DNA from: Pegoplata infirma
Taxonomy: Eukaryota > Arthropoda > Insecta > Diptera > Anthomyiidae
Assembly (NCBI GenBank): GCA_963921195.1
Contig: OY992536.1
Location: 106,542,778-106,606,777, forward strand
Direction of reading: 5' to 3'
Length of the DNA stretch: 64,000 nt
Shown: in pieces, positions 11,982-22,134 of the stretch
Position numbering within the stretch: the stretch's first letter is position 1
Layout: each line of letters opens with the position of its first letter
Notes under the pieces: generated by a model
What the model was told of the DNA's origin: nothing
The model's database searches: none
Seen by the model: the letters and a program-made list of their open reading frames with translations, nothing else
Position numbers and translations under genes: made by a program

Positions 11982-12469
11982 CACTGTTGCCAAGTTGGAG
12001 GTTTTCCCGCTAAATCTAGCGCTTTTTGTTTGGATTTAGCGGGGAAAAATTGGGTTTAGCGGGAACGGTGCTTTAGCGGGAAAATCTAGCGCTTTTTATT
12101 TGGATTTAGTGGGACAAATTTAGAGGTTTTTTCCAATTTTTCAATCGAAAACGCCAAGTTTGTCTAATTTTAGCGCTTTTTTTGAAATTTAGCGAGAGAA
12201 TTTTGTATTTTCCCGCTAAAATTTTTTCGACCGTTTCTTGCGCATTTTTAATGAAAAGTAAATTTTCGTAGAAAAAATAATTTGGAGGTTTTTTTTTAAA
12301 TTTTTCTTTTTTGTCAATCAAAAATGCCAAGTTTTTCGGTTTTCAGCGCTTTTTTTTGTAATTTAGCGGGAAATTTTTAAATTTTCCCCGCTAAATTAAT
12401 TTTTGGCGGTTTCTAGCGCTTTTTTCGTGAAATTTAGAGGTTTTTGGTTAAAAATAGTTGGCAACAGTG
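11982..12469. mobile_element. 488-bp hAT-like MITE inserted in LINE J
   Basis: The ends are perfect inverted repeats CACTGTTGCCAA. The 8-bp duplication GTTATCGC lies at 11974-11981 and 12470-12477. Both ends are packed with TTTAGCGGG/CCCGCTAAA and AGCGCTTTTT words in both orientations, resembling hAT subterminal repeats. There is no coding capacity. Removing it and one duplication rejoins the RNase H domain of LINE J. Confidence 0.9.
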
Positions 12470-12477
12470 GTTATCGC

Positions 12478-13130
12478 ATACACCTCGGCCTGGGAGATAC
12501 TGTAGTCATTGTCTAGACGGTAGGACCAATTTAGGTTTAGTTCCATGCAGTGAATGCCACTGCCTGAGCCAGCCAACATTTTTGAACCATCCGTAAACAC
12601 GTTTATTTCTTGAAGTTTTAGTCTGTTGTTGAGCCAATCATCCAGTGATGAAATCACAATTTCCAGCTTTCCATCCCTAATGTTATAAGGGATATCATAA
12701 TCTTTTCTCATGTTCCGTTCCAAACTACCAATCATTTTCGTATGCCGAACCTGTCTGTTTTTCAGAGATCCCGTTTTGAATAATCTATTTAGAGTAATTT
12801 TCACATTTTCCTTGGCGAAAAGATCTAGCGGAGTCAAATCAAAAACCATTTCTAAAGCTTCGGCTGATGTAGTTTTCATAGCCCCTGCCAACATAGTTAA
12901 TGACGTCCGGCTGTTTATTCTTAAGATTCTAGCATATTTACCTAAGAGGTGATCGCTTATTACCGTCTCCATAATTTAAATATCTGCTCTGGAGAATATA
13001 AACAACATACTCTGAACTAGACGTCCATGCCTGTCTCGAAACTATAAAATTATTCAATCTTAATCCCTTTTTTATATGTATTTCTGGCTTTATAAAGTCG
13101 AAGTGAAAATTCCTGTGACATATCAGCACA
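12478..13130 (-). pseudogene. LINE family J, connection region and first half of RNase H
   Basis: The minus-strand frame 12972-12448 (174 codons) reads MLAGAMKTTSAEALE (the pre-RNase H connection typical of this LINE group), INVFTDGSKMLAGSGSG (first catalytic Asp) and SISQAEVYAITTVA (catalytic Glu), then runs into the hAT insertion. Upstream, 13129-12938 gives a weakly recognisable RT tail in another frame. It is continuous with 11280-11973 once the insertion is removed, so one ORF2 copy was split by a younger DNA element. Confidence 0.8.
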
Positions 13131-13235
13131 TTAAAGTTCCATCACAACAATGCAAATCACTTTTGGTAAGCGTTAATATTATTTATTACTTTTGTTGAAA
13201 ATGTCCCACCAAAACAGTCAAACTGATGTACTTCC

Positions 13236-13365
13236 GTGAAATAAATTGTCGCATTCCGCCTATAGAACCTTAAATTTTTTCACGGTGTCATTCCGCCTAT
13301 AGAACCTTAAATTTTTTCACGGTGTCATTCCGCTTATAGAACCTTCAATTTTTTCACGGATGGCT
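13236..13365 (+). repeat. 37-bp tandem triplication at an RNase H motif
   Basis: Three consecutive 37-bp units (CATTCCGCCTATAGAACC then TTAAATTTTTTCACGG) end in the sequence encoding TFNFFTDGSN at 13341-13370. The first two units are identical apart from the edge. The third differs slightly and continues into the true RNase H frame. Confidence 0.8.
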
Positions 13366-13790
13366 CAAACATGGACGAATGTGTTGGAACTCCGGTTTAC
13401 TTCGGAAAGGATGTTCATTAATTACATGATACAATAGTTAATGCTGGCATTACATTATAGAAAATCAAAGGAGATGTAGATTCCGCTATGATGAAGAAAA
13501 TTGTCATTCTGGAGCAACACCGAGACGTGCAAGGGGTTCAAGATCATATTGAAATCCTACAATCCTTAATAGAAACGATTGCAAAATTCTGATGGAAGTG
13601 ATAACGGAAAATTATTGGACGGCGAAATATACCAAAAGAGCAGCAAAATGAAGTAATGCCAATTGTAGGATATGTGGCGTACCTGGGCATAATCAGACGG
13701 TAAATCCCTTTATTTGCCAGTGTCATGCAGTCACACGCATCAGAGCATCACACCATTCGAGCTCTAGGATAAATCTATGCACTAAGAATA
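13340..13790 (+). pseudogene. LINE family K RNase H relic
   Basis: Plus strand 13341-13370 encodes TFNFFTDGSN, the first catalytic-Asp motif of LINE RNase H. A VPGHN motif follows near 13683-13700. The intervening sequence is frame-broken, so the Glu and middle Asp motifs cannot be placed confidently. Family assignment is by these two motifs only. Confidence 0.5.
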
Positions 13791-13794
13791 ATAA

Positions 13795-14065
13795 AACTTC
13801 TGACACTTGTCAAAAATCGTGGGACACTCTGATCGCCATCACGTTGAAATGAGACTGATTATAATCGTGCTTCTTAGGAAAGCACTAGCTTTTTCTGGGA
13901 CTATGCAATTTTCTGGAATGTCCCTTAACTCTAGATCCCATTTGACCAACTTGTTAAGAGAAACCTTAAATTTGTCCAGATTGATAAAAGACGTGCGACA
14001 GATCAAGACGGCAGTATTTGGCTGGAGTATAGGTTTTTTAAGTATTAAACATCTTATTGAATATC
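13795..14065 (-). pseudogene. LINE family A RNase H fragment (copy 2)
   Basis: The plus-strand reading (FSGMSLNSRSHL, KDVRQIKTAVF) matches the antisense frame of the RNase H region seen opposite the intact copy at 46799-47638 (FPGMSLCPGTHM, KDVRQLRADLVF). This is therefore a diverged minus-strand piece covering the VPGH and DSQAA parts. Both ends are lost. Confidence 0.6.
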
Positions 14066-14229
14066 ATTTCCTTTATGTCCAAGACCTCTGCTTAGTGTAC
14101 ATTGAAATGGTACGGTATTCTTTAAGTCAGGCTTAGTCCGAGCTCCTATGATGATAGTCCGACTCTGAAAAGATCGGAAAGATCACAAAATTTTACTTTT
14201 GTAAAAGATAGAGCTTGATAACCCTGCAT

Positions 14230-14560
14230 CATGTCCTCTTAAAGGCAGTGTTCGGTTGTCACTACCATAACCGCTATAATTTCCGGTCATGTAAGAGGTA
14301 GCAGCTTACTTCATACAGACAAGACGAGCTTTCTTCCATTAGTCTTATCACACAATTTCGCAATTCAAATGTGGCAGACTTCTTGGCATAATCATAATTA
14401 TGGGGCACAATGCATTTGGCCTTGATATTGTGAAAATGTAAATCATATCGGAGTGCGGCATATCTTGAGGATGTGGATACATTAAAACAATATGTTTTCT
14501 TTTGTCCAGCTTTCCCCGCAGCTAGCCTGTGAACTTCGAGCACTGATCTTTACTTTTCAA
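14230..14560 (+). pseudogene. LINE C-terminal zinc-motif relic (family K?)
   Basis: At 14270-14300 plus-strand codons read an ISGHVRGSSLL-like start. At about 14455-14525 they read EDVDTLKQYVFFCPAFPAAS, which aligns with the EDVETLEHxLCxCPAFA motif ending LINE ORF2 proteins. The first two cysteines are not intact. It may be the same K copy as 13340-13790, separated by the A fragment. Confidence 0.45.
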
Positions 14561-14639
14561 CTGCCTTTTCTTTCGACCTAGTTTAACCTCATGTAGAGAT
14601 CTAATTTCTTACTTATTTCTCCACAAAACCCATAAAATC

Positions 14640-15110
14640 GCGAAACTTGGAGCTGATGGTATAGGTACCAGGGGGCCAGTTTTACCACCAAACACTGTAC
14701 ACTTAAACGGAAGGCAAACAACATGCTAAATCAGCAACTTATGATCAAGGGAAAACTAAATACCTTCTATCACTTACGGGAAGGAAACGTCAAGCTTTTA
14801 CTGTGATAATAACTTGTCATTGTCTTATCGGCTTTCATGCCAAAAATATTGGTTTTATTTCAAACGCTAGTTGTAAAATATGTGCTTCACCAGGAGTAGA
14901 TGCAACGATGGAACACAAGTTTGCCACTGGAAAGGAGTCGCCAATCCATTACCTGTCAGACAAGTTTCGGTACTTTGGAGGATATAACGCGAATGGATCT
15001 TATATTCGCAATGACTTTGAACGTATTAAACTTGCACCGCTAGCGAAAAAAGTTATGTAGTATCGCTATGGACCAAGAGGTCTATGCGAGGTATCAATCC
15101 TAAACTTTAT
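14640..15110 (+). pseudogene. LINE family B copy 1, 3' end
   Basis: It starts near CGCGAAACTTGGAGCTGATGG, which matches family B at 18540-18580 in inverse. The frame 14803-15060 reads ITCHCLIGFHAKNIGFIS, then ASCKICASPGVDATMEHK, the Cys-Cys-His tail of family B. The 3' signature GTATCGCTATGGACCAA and GGTCTATGCG follows at about 15060-15090. The last cysteines are mutated and both ends are ragged. Confidence 0.75.
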
Positions 15111-15770
15111 CTATCCCCACAAATGTGTACTAAAGAATTTTGTTGTTTTAAAAAGTTTACAACTTCATTTCCTATCCCATAGTGCCATGCTACCGCTGAG
15201 TATGACTCTTTCAGTTCAACTTAAAATAGGGATCGTTTTGTTAAGATAACTTCTTCTCTGACTACGTAATGTTGTGGTAAAATACATGTCTAAGAGGATA
15301 TTATTCATGTACGAGTATGTTGTATGTTGCTTGAATTGTAAATGTATGTACAAAAGATTGGAGTTAATGGAATGAATGTTGCTCGCTTGTTTGTTGTTGT
15401 TATTTGTTCACTTTTAGGGATCTGACTGTCTGTCCTTTTTGTGTATTCGGTGTGATTTTGTTCGTTTTTTATTTCTTTTTTTTGTTGTTCCTCATATTAA
15501 ATGTAGTGATTCCTTTTTCAGTTTATTTTCTTTATTTGATTAAATATTCGTTGGACTCTTATCGCTATTTTAGTGTGCGTTTGGCCAAAAGGTATCCTTT
15601 TTTCTTATATATTTTTTTATTTTAAAGAAGTTTTAGTATTCATATAGCGTAGTCTGATGATGACTGTACTTTTGTTAGTGATATATGCATGTTTATATGT
15701 ATTTGGGGATATTTTAAAGGAATGACTAATTTAATATAATTGTGAAATAAAATTGAAAGGAGGATATCTG
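15111..15770. other. AT/T-rich spacer, nothing recognised
   Basis: Contains TTGTT-rich and poly-T stretches. The 73-codon frame at 15404-15625 is Phe/Leu-rich low complexity and not credible as a gene. Confidence 0.5.
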
Positions 15771-15774
15771 AGAA

Positions 15775-16250
15775 GTTTATGAAAAGGTGCAAGATGGTAA
15801 CCCCCACACAATGAATTCACATCGCAAAGCCTAAAGAAGGCTGCATTTGAAATCGTTCTTGACCAAATACCACTGGAAATTCGACTTAAAAGCACACTTC
15901 GAGGGATGAAATGGTTACAAAACCGTAAAATTTGATGCTCTATTAGACCATTAAATAAGTCTTGGATAGGAGGCATTCCGCGTAGAAGACCCTACATACA
16001 TTTTTATTCGAAATCTATTCTTGAGTTGGTACTGGCTAGAAAATTGCCAGACCATTGCGTTTTTACCGGACAAAATTTCTGGCAATAAAGGAAGCATCTG
16101 AATGTTTGAGATCCAACTGCAGTTTTGTCTTTTTTGACAGTCAATTTGCGATCGATGTTTCGGAAAAAAAGATCTGTCCTCAACTTTAGAACGTATTAAA
16201 TCGGTGACCAAGGGAAAACAAACATTTGCCGGGCGCAGATACAGCTCATA
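15775..16250 (+). pseudogene. LINE family A copy 5, strongly decayed RNase H
   Basis: Sequence aligns by eye with family A from the connection region (ACCACTGGAAATTC at about 15870) through GGAGGCATTCC, ATTTTTATTCG, AGAAAATTGCCAGACCATTG, GCAATAAAGGAAG and AGATCTGTCCTCAACT. Frames are destroyed. It abuts LINE C copy 1. Confidence 0.65.
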
Positions 16251-16259
16251 AGTTTGTGA

Positions 16260-17995
16260 GGAGGATTTTTTTTACTCAAAAAAAAAGTACTGTGCTAGAG
16301 TACTAAGTCGCAAAAAGCTTCTTTACGAACAATGACTTCGTGCTAAAGTTCTTTCGGCTCCTCGGGGCAGTAAGAGCTTTTGGTCGTTTGTTAAAAGAGA
16401 CAAAGAAAATGGTAGTTCTTCTATCCCGACCCTTTTAAAAGGCGACCAAGTGTTCACAGAACCGGTTGATAAAGCTTACCTGTTGGCTGACTTTTTTGCA
16501 TTTCTTGAAATTCTTTCTTGCCGGAAAGCAATCAACCACTGCCCGAAATCGAAAGGGTATCTCATACTATGCCCAAGATATTTTTCCGAGCTCGTTAATT
16601 TAAAAAGGTTCTTGTGGATCGTAATGTAAATAAGTCATCGGGCCGGATGATATACCAGCACTGGTGTTGAAACAGTTTTCTTCGACGTTATCTAGTCCAC
16701 TGGCTAACCTTTTTATCTTGTCCTTCCGTGCAGGAATCTTTCCATCATGTTGGAAGGTTGCCAATGTGCAGCCAATCCCTAAAAAGGGTGCGTCTAACAA
16801 CCCTGATAATTACCGCACAATCGCAATATGCTCAGCGCTCTCGAAAGTAATGGAGAGCATAGTAAATTGCCATCTTGGTAGGTATCTGGAGGCTAACTTA
16901 CTTTTAAACGGGCTACTGTATGATTTTCGGAGAACTCGTTTTACTGGGGATCTGTTGACGTTCCTTTCGGAACGTTGGAGTCGTTCGATCCACCATTTTG
17001 GTGAAATTAAGGTGGTTGCTCTGGATATTTCCAAGGCATTTGATTGTGTGTGGCACGGTGCACTCATATCCAAGCATAATGCCTTTCGCGTCTGTAGTGA
17101 CTTCTCTCGATTTATTTCGAGTTTCCGCAGATATCGTTCTATACGTGTTGTTATAGATGGGTTCTCATCAGATGAGTTTCAGCTTCAATCAGGGGTACCG
17201 CAAGGTTTTATTCTTTCTCCTGCCCTTTATCTTATTTTTTTAACGACCTGGTAAGTCAAACTTCAAATCCTATCTACTCTTTTGCAGATGACAGCAACAT
17301 TTGTTATTCATTTTCCTTTGATAGTAGGCCAAGCCTTGTTGAGGTTGAGGAAAAAAGGTAGATTATGAATGACACACTTATTCAAGACCTGCTGACAACG
17401 TCTGAGTGGGGTCTTGCGAATAGGGTCAAGTTTAATGCACGCAAGACTCAATGTTGTATGTTGGCCCACAGGAATATGGAATCAACAGCGTCCGTCATCT
17501 GTACATATGGGTGGTATAAGTATCGAGGAATCTGACTTTCTTGATGTTCTGGGCATGAAAATTCAGTGTGATGTCCGTTGGCATAAGCACGTTTTTCAAC
17601 TGTTGGAAGAAGCATTCAAGTGTCACGGTTTTTTAAGCCGGTCTAAGATGTACTTCACCTCATCAGATCTCCTTACTTTTTATACCACCTACATCCGACC
17701 GAAGTTGGAATACAACTCCCATATATGAGCAGGGGCTCCAAAGTCTATTTTGGAGCTCTTGGACCGTGTGCAAAAGAGGGCGTTGATGCTTATCAATGAC
17801 AATAGGGTGTGCCACTCTATTGACTCATTGGAGCATCGTCGGAATATGGGTTGTGTGACTCTGTTCTATCGATATTACCATAGAAAAAAAAATAAATAAA
17901 AATGTGTTCTGCTGAGATAAGTGAACTTATCCCTAGATTCTCGCCCACTGGGGGCAGTTTTAAGGTTCCAGGGGGCAACGAGCGAATTTTATAGA
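16260..17995 (+). pseudogene. LINE family C copy 1 (Jockey/CR1-like), RT to C-terminus
   Basis: It starts in the linker upstream of RT (LLKGDQVFTEPVDKAYL, about 16432). The frame 16664-17254 carries RT: GIFPSCWKVANVQPIPKKG, ALDISKAFDCVWH (first catalytic Asp) and SGVPQG. After a frameshift SFADDS follows at about 17278, with FNARKTQCCMLAHR and FTSSDLLTFYTTYIRPK toward 17728. The tail reaches about 17995 in other frames. There is no RNase H. The endonuclease is lost by 5' truncation. GVPQGxxLSP and TYIRPKxEYNSxxW place it in the Jockey/CR1 assemblage by pattern only. At least two frameshifts make it inactive. Confidence 0.85.
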
Positions 17996-18002
17996 TTTTT
18001 TT

Positions 18003-18575
18003 TAGTCAAATTAGGTTAGGTTAGGGTGGCGGTGCCAGATGGGCACTCCGCATAGACCAATTGGTCCATAGCGATACCACACAACTTTTTCCGCTTATCG
18101 ATGTAAACTAAATACATTGACCTTCATTGCGAATTGATTTAAACTTTTCAGGTCTATCCTCGTAATTTCCCCCAAAGTCTCGAACTGTGAACTTTCTATA
18201 ATTGATAATCGAGTTCGTGCCAAAGCCGGGCAGTGACACAGGATGTGTTCAATGGTCTCCTCGACGTCTGGTGTCTCGCACCTTTTACAGCTTGCGTCCG
18301 TAATAAGATTCATGTTCTTGGCATGTTCCCGACAAGACAGTGTCCCGTTATTAAACCTGTCAACATACGACATTCTATTCTCGTAAGTGTAAGTAAGAAT
18401 TTAGTTCTTTCTAAATCATAGCGTGGCCATAAAATTCTGCTTATACGTCTTGCCCAAGTTCCTTCCATCTACGATTTGTCTTGGCGACAGTAAGGGTATT
18501 TCGTTTTAGTTTGTAATGCTGGAGTGGCGGTGAAAGCATTATGGTGGTACCTATGCCATCTGCTCCAAGTTGCGC
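18003..18575 (-). pseudogene. LINE family B copy 2, 3' end
   Basis: Minus strand 18373-18095 encodes the ORF2 C-terminus: CREHAKNMNLITDASCK, RCETPDVEETIEHILCHC, PALARTRLSIIES. Its Cys-Cys-His-Cys residues are intact. The 3' end lies near 18003-18020, where the element terminates in CCACCCTAACCTAACC-like sequence read on the minus strand. The 5' truncation is near 18575 in a poly-A/T stretch. It lies tail to tail with LINE C copy 1. Confidence 0.85.
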
Positions 18576-18812
18576 GAGTTTTTTTTTTTTAGTAAAATTA
18601 ACTACAAAAATTTTGTTAATTGCTTGAAATTTTTTCTAAAAACTTTTTTTAAATACTTATTTTACAAAAACTTTGCTAGACCAGTCGTAATCTTTCATTA
18701 GAAGCAAAAATTAGAAAAAATTAAAAATTTTTCTGGAGTGTAGGGGGGGCAAGGCAATTTTTTAAAGTTAAAAGTGGGGCGTGGCGTTAAAAAGGTTGGG
18801 AACCATTGCCCT
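18576..18812. mobile_element. hAT-like terminal fragment
   Basis: The right edge read on the minus strand begins CAATGGTTCCCAACCTTTTT, followed by GCCACGCCCC and a G/C-rich stretch. This is a terminus style common to hAT elements. The opposite end was not found, so it is one end only. Confidence 0.5.
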
Positions 18813-19340
18813 AGAGCCTAGATCCCTAGAAAAAAATTGTTATAGTCGTTCTTCTGAAAGAATTCTGGTACATTCTCCATGTTGTCATAATCAGATTTTT
18901 ATCACACAGCCCCACAAAAAAAGTGTTTGACACAGAAACAAGACCCACCAATCTTTATGTATTTTGATTCAACCATCAAAATTGAATTCTAACGTTGGTG
19001 TTTCTTGTAAACTTACAAGGAAAATCCGCAAGTTAAACCTACCTGATTTCTTTGAAATTTATACACAATATAAAGAAAATAAGTAGAAAAGTTAAATTCG
19101 ACTTGGCCAAATACATGGATACTATCGATTTTTACTTTTATTTTTTGTTTGAGCTGAAAGGTCCAAAAAGCTTCAATTGGGTGTCAAAATGACTCCATAA
19201 AATTTTCGTGATAATCAAATATTTCCTTGCCCTACCACATCTCGGTTAAAGTAAAAAATCCAAAAATATATATATTATTTCTAGGCAACCAAGTTATTTT
19301 TGTTGGTGTTATCTATTTGGAAAAATAGGTCTTCCCTATC
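18813..19340. other. Unassigned repeat-like DNA
   Basis: At 19083-19127 is GTAGAAAAGTTAAATTCGAC followed by TTGGCCAAATACATGGATAC. It resembles the end at 19822-19865 and the hairpin end of family H, and is probably a worn copy of that end type. Otherwise nothing is recognised. Confidence 0.35.
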
Positions 19341-19560
19341 AACTGGCCACCTAGATTTACAGATTTGACCACTCAGAACTTGTGTTTGTTTGGTTATTTG
19401 AAAAGAAAAATCTGCCCGACAATTCTCCGACCATTGAAGAACTCACAACATTTTGAAATGCTCAAAAAAGTGATGGAAATACTTAAAAAAGGGCACATTT
19501 TGCCGTGGCGAATAGAGTCGGCCATTTGATTGATGTTATATTCGAAAAGTAGTCCAAAAT
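19341..19560 (+). pseudogene. Decayed mariner/Tc1-type transposase C-terminus
   Basis: Across frames the plus strand reads LCLFGYLKRKIC, DNSPTIEELTTF and NRVGHLIDVIF. This recalls the FFLWGYLKxKVY, PxTIEELK and GGHLxDVIF signature at the end of many insect IS630-Tc1-mariner transposases. Two frameshifts and a stop are present in 220 bp. The assignment rests on these three short motifs. Confidence 0.5.
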
Positions 19561-20190
19561 AAAAATATTTCACATATGAAAATAGGTTGATTTTTAAAAT
19601 TATTCAAAAAAAAAATTATGTAGTATGTGTCCAGTTATTTTTTCAAAATCCAGCTGACTTTTTTCTATTTTCCAGTTATTTGACTTCTAGTATTTGGGAA
19701 CCCTAAATGGATATCCTCAACAATACCCCTTTTAAGTTATAGTAAATTTTCTAACAGATTCAGAAACATTCTTCTTAGAGACAAAGTCTCAGATTCTAAA
19801 ACATTTTTATATAAAAACATGTAAAAAAGTTAAATTCGGCCTTGCCGAATGTATAGATACCCTCCACAGTCTAAAAAAGATTTTTTGCAAAAAAAAATTA
19901 TTTTGAAAAAAAAAAAAATTGCGGAAAAAATTTTTTGCCAAACAAAAAAATCCGCGATTTTTTTTTGTAAACAATAGGTTTGTACTTGTAAAATACCACT
20001 CTGTGTCGAATTCTGTGCACATATGCCAACCAGCAGCCAATTTAAAGCATTTTGTATTTTTAGGTTATGTACTTAGAATGTACTAAAATTTTCGAGGTGT
20101 TCTTACATTTTCGTTCATAATTTCTGAACTGCTGAACCGATGCAATACCAAATGCAATACCAAACAACTTAGGACAACAACAAGTAAATG
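19561..20190. other. AT-rich DNA with a family-H-like end
   Basis: At 19816-19865 GTAAAAAAGTTAAATTCGGC is followed by a short hairpin (TCGGC-CTT-GCCGA) and ATAGATACCCTCC. This is the same layout as the hairpin end of H2 at 59625-59675 but with a different stem sequence. No gene is seen. Confidence 0.45.
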
Positions 20191-20192
20191 TG

Positions 20193-21231
20193 TTAAGTCT
20201 CAGAAGGAAGGTCTTTCACAGGCCACCCACCGATTGTCCTGAAACTTACATATAGGAAAGAGGGAAGAAAAATAATAGTTACCTATTTTTTTATAGCTGC
20301 CCAATTCCACATTTAGCGTGTCAAAGGGGAGGAGGAAAACGGAATTTTTTCGTTTTTTAAGGACTTTTCCCATTTGTTCAAGAGAAACTATATCAATATT
20401 TTATACAGGTCGAAAGGTTTTTTGAAGGCCTATCCAATGGTATAGGTCGTGTCAGAATTCAGATTCGTTAAGTCCTTATCTTTAAAAATTCAAAAACATT
20501 GGGGTAGTTTATATGGAAAGGTAGTATATGCGTACGACCGCCACAATTATATATAACAATCTCTATTAAAATTAAGCTGACCTGTATTTTTGCGTTTGCA
20601 CTATGGTTCCAAATCATTTTTTTGGCATAAATTCGAAAAATGAAGTAAACTCGGTAGTTTTAAATCTAAAATACTTTTTTATCTCTGAACACATTAAAAA
20701 ATCGATTTAAAAAAAAAAATTGCTGAAAAAAAAAAAATTTCTAAAATTTTTTACCAAAATTTGTTTTTTTTTTTTTTTTTTTTAAAAAATATTCAAATTC
20801 CTTTTATATCCTTTTTACAATTGAATTTTTTCCCATTTGCTATTTCTATAACTGTAATATTGTTTTCATCGCGATTTAATTGTGCGTCTTCAAACTTTCA
20901 GCTTTGAAACCCTGGCAGACTGACAGTATTGTCACCTAAATTTTTTCATTATACTTTCTTGATGGCTAGGAGTATTGCAATTGAGAAGATGTATAAGCTT
21001 TTGAAAATTTGTTAAATTTATTTTTTTTAGTTTATGCCAAAAAAATTTATTTGAAACCATAGTTTATTCGGATTTTTCCGAATAACATCATTTATTCATA
21101 AGGTGGAAATCCTTTTTAATATTTGAGATTGGGCAGCTTAAAAATTTAAAGATAACTCTTATTTTTCTCCCCTCTTTCCCATATGCAAGTTTTAGGAGAA
21201 TCGGTGGGTGCCCTCTGAAAGACCTCTTTTG
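20193..21231. mobile_element. PIF/Harbinger-like element, GGAAGGTCTTTCAC family, copy 1
   Basis: Inverted ends carry GGAAGGTCTTTCACAGG, then CCACCGATTGTCCTGAAACT, and later GCTGCCCAAT. The right arm repeats these in inverse to 21231, followed by TTA. The left tip is slightly altered. It is the same family as 59815-60387, which has clean TAA duplications. A further element (20600-21063) is inserted in its centre. Confidence 0.75.
20600..21063. mobile_element. Nested element with ACTATGGTTCCAAAT ends
   Basis: ACTATGGTT at the left, followed by TTTTTTTGGCATAAA, is matched in inverse by TTTATGCCAAAAAAA then AACCATAGT at the right. The interior is AT-rich. Comparison with 59815-60387, which lacks this segment at the equivalent point, supports insertion. 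The target duplication is unclear. Confidence 0.6.
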
Positions 21232-21990
21232 TTAGTTAATAATTGCTTCATATATTGGAGTACTAAATTTTAATACATGCAGTTATTCCACAATCTTCCA
21301 TGTAACATTTTTTATTGTTAAAGAATTAAGAGGAAAATACTGAAAACAGAAGTGAGCATAAAAAAATATATTTCCTTGTCAACTAATTATCTTATTTGTA
21401 AAACTCATTTCCTGCTTTGACCAAAAAAACAATAAAAAACGACAGGCAAAATGAAACAAAAATGGGTTCAAAATTAGTATAAGTGAGAAATCTGCAGTAA
21501 ACATACAATAAACTTTTAAATACTTCTTAAATGTTTATGGAATTGGATTTCATAACCAGAAGCCAGAAATATATACATATTTATATATGAATATAAGTAA
21601 GTATAAACAAAACATTGCAATAAAACTATTGTCCAGCCAATCTATTCAAGCAACTGACCAACACTCCAACCAACCAACCATCCATCCACTATCCATCAGT
21701 CAGGCATTAAGTTTACATGCATGCTTGTACTGGATACAAAAAATTAAACGGATGACAATAAGGAAAGGAAAACATGGAATAGAGATTTCAATTTCCAGTA
21801 AATTTTCTTATTCCAAATAACTTAGTTTTTTTCCAAGGGGAATGATGCAATTTTGATCAATTTAGAATTTTTAAATAACCGAGCAATTCGTAAAACTTGA
21901 TTTCGGTTTAATAAAGTAAAACCCCAATTTGTTTCCGTTTTTAAAAATTTGCTTCAGAAAAATTTGAAATTTAAAAAATTAAAAAAAATA
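21232..21990. other. AT-rich spacer, nothing recognised
   Basis: Contains a CCAACCAACCATCCATCC microsatellite-like patch at about 21667-21690 and ATATATAC words near 21575. The 77-codon frame at 21587-21820 has no recognisable domain. Confidence 0.5.
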
Positions 21991-22003
21991 ATTTTGCAGC
22001 AAA

Positions 22004-22130
22004 TGGCGCCCAAGCTGGGGCTGGATTCCAAAATCAGGACATAGACCAAATCAATTCAGCCGATTGAAAATCAATTGACTTGGATGGGTCTATTTAATCA
22101 GGATTCACTAGTGGAAAAATGGTGAAAGGC
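22004..22130 (+). mobile_element. LTR-retrotransposon leader fragment with Lys-like primer-binding site
   Basis: TGGCGCCCAAGCTGGGGC at 22004-22021 differs by about two bases from the Lys-type primer-binding site seen intact at 61271-61288. A GATTCACTAGTGG stretch at about 22103 parallels GAATCACTAGTCA in the other leaders. No gag or pol frame follows; LINE C copy 2 abuts instead. Confidence 0.55.
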
Positions 22131-22134
22131 AGGA

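Noticed and set aside
18003..18025. TTAGGTTAGG at 18010, 23394 and 56397 looks like the arthropod TTAGG telomere repeat
   Set aside because: In each case it is only two or three units and is exactly the 3' tail of a minus-strand LINE (families A and B), a common ending for this LINE group.
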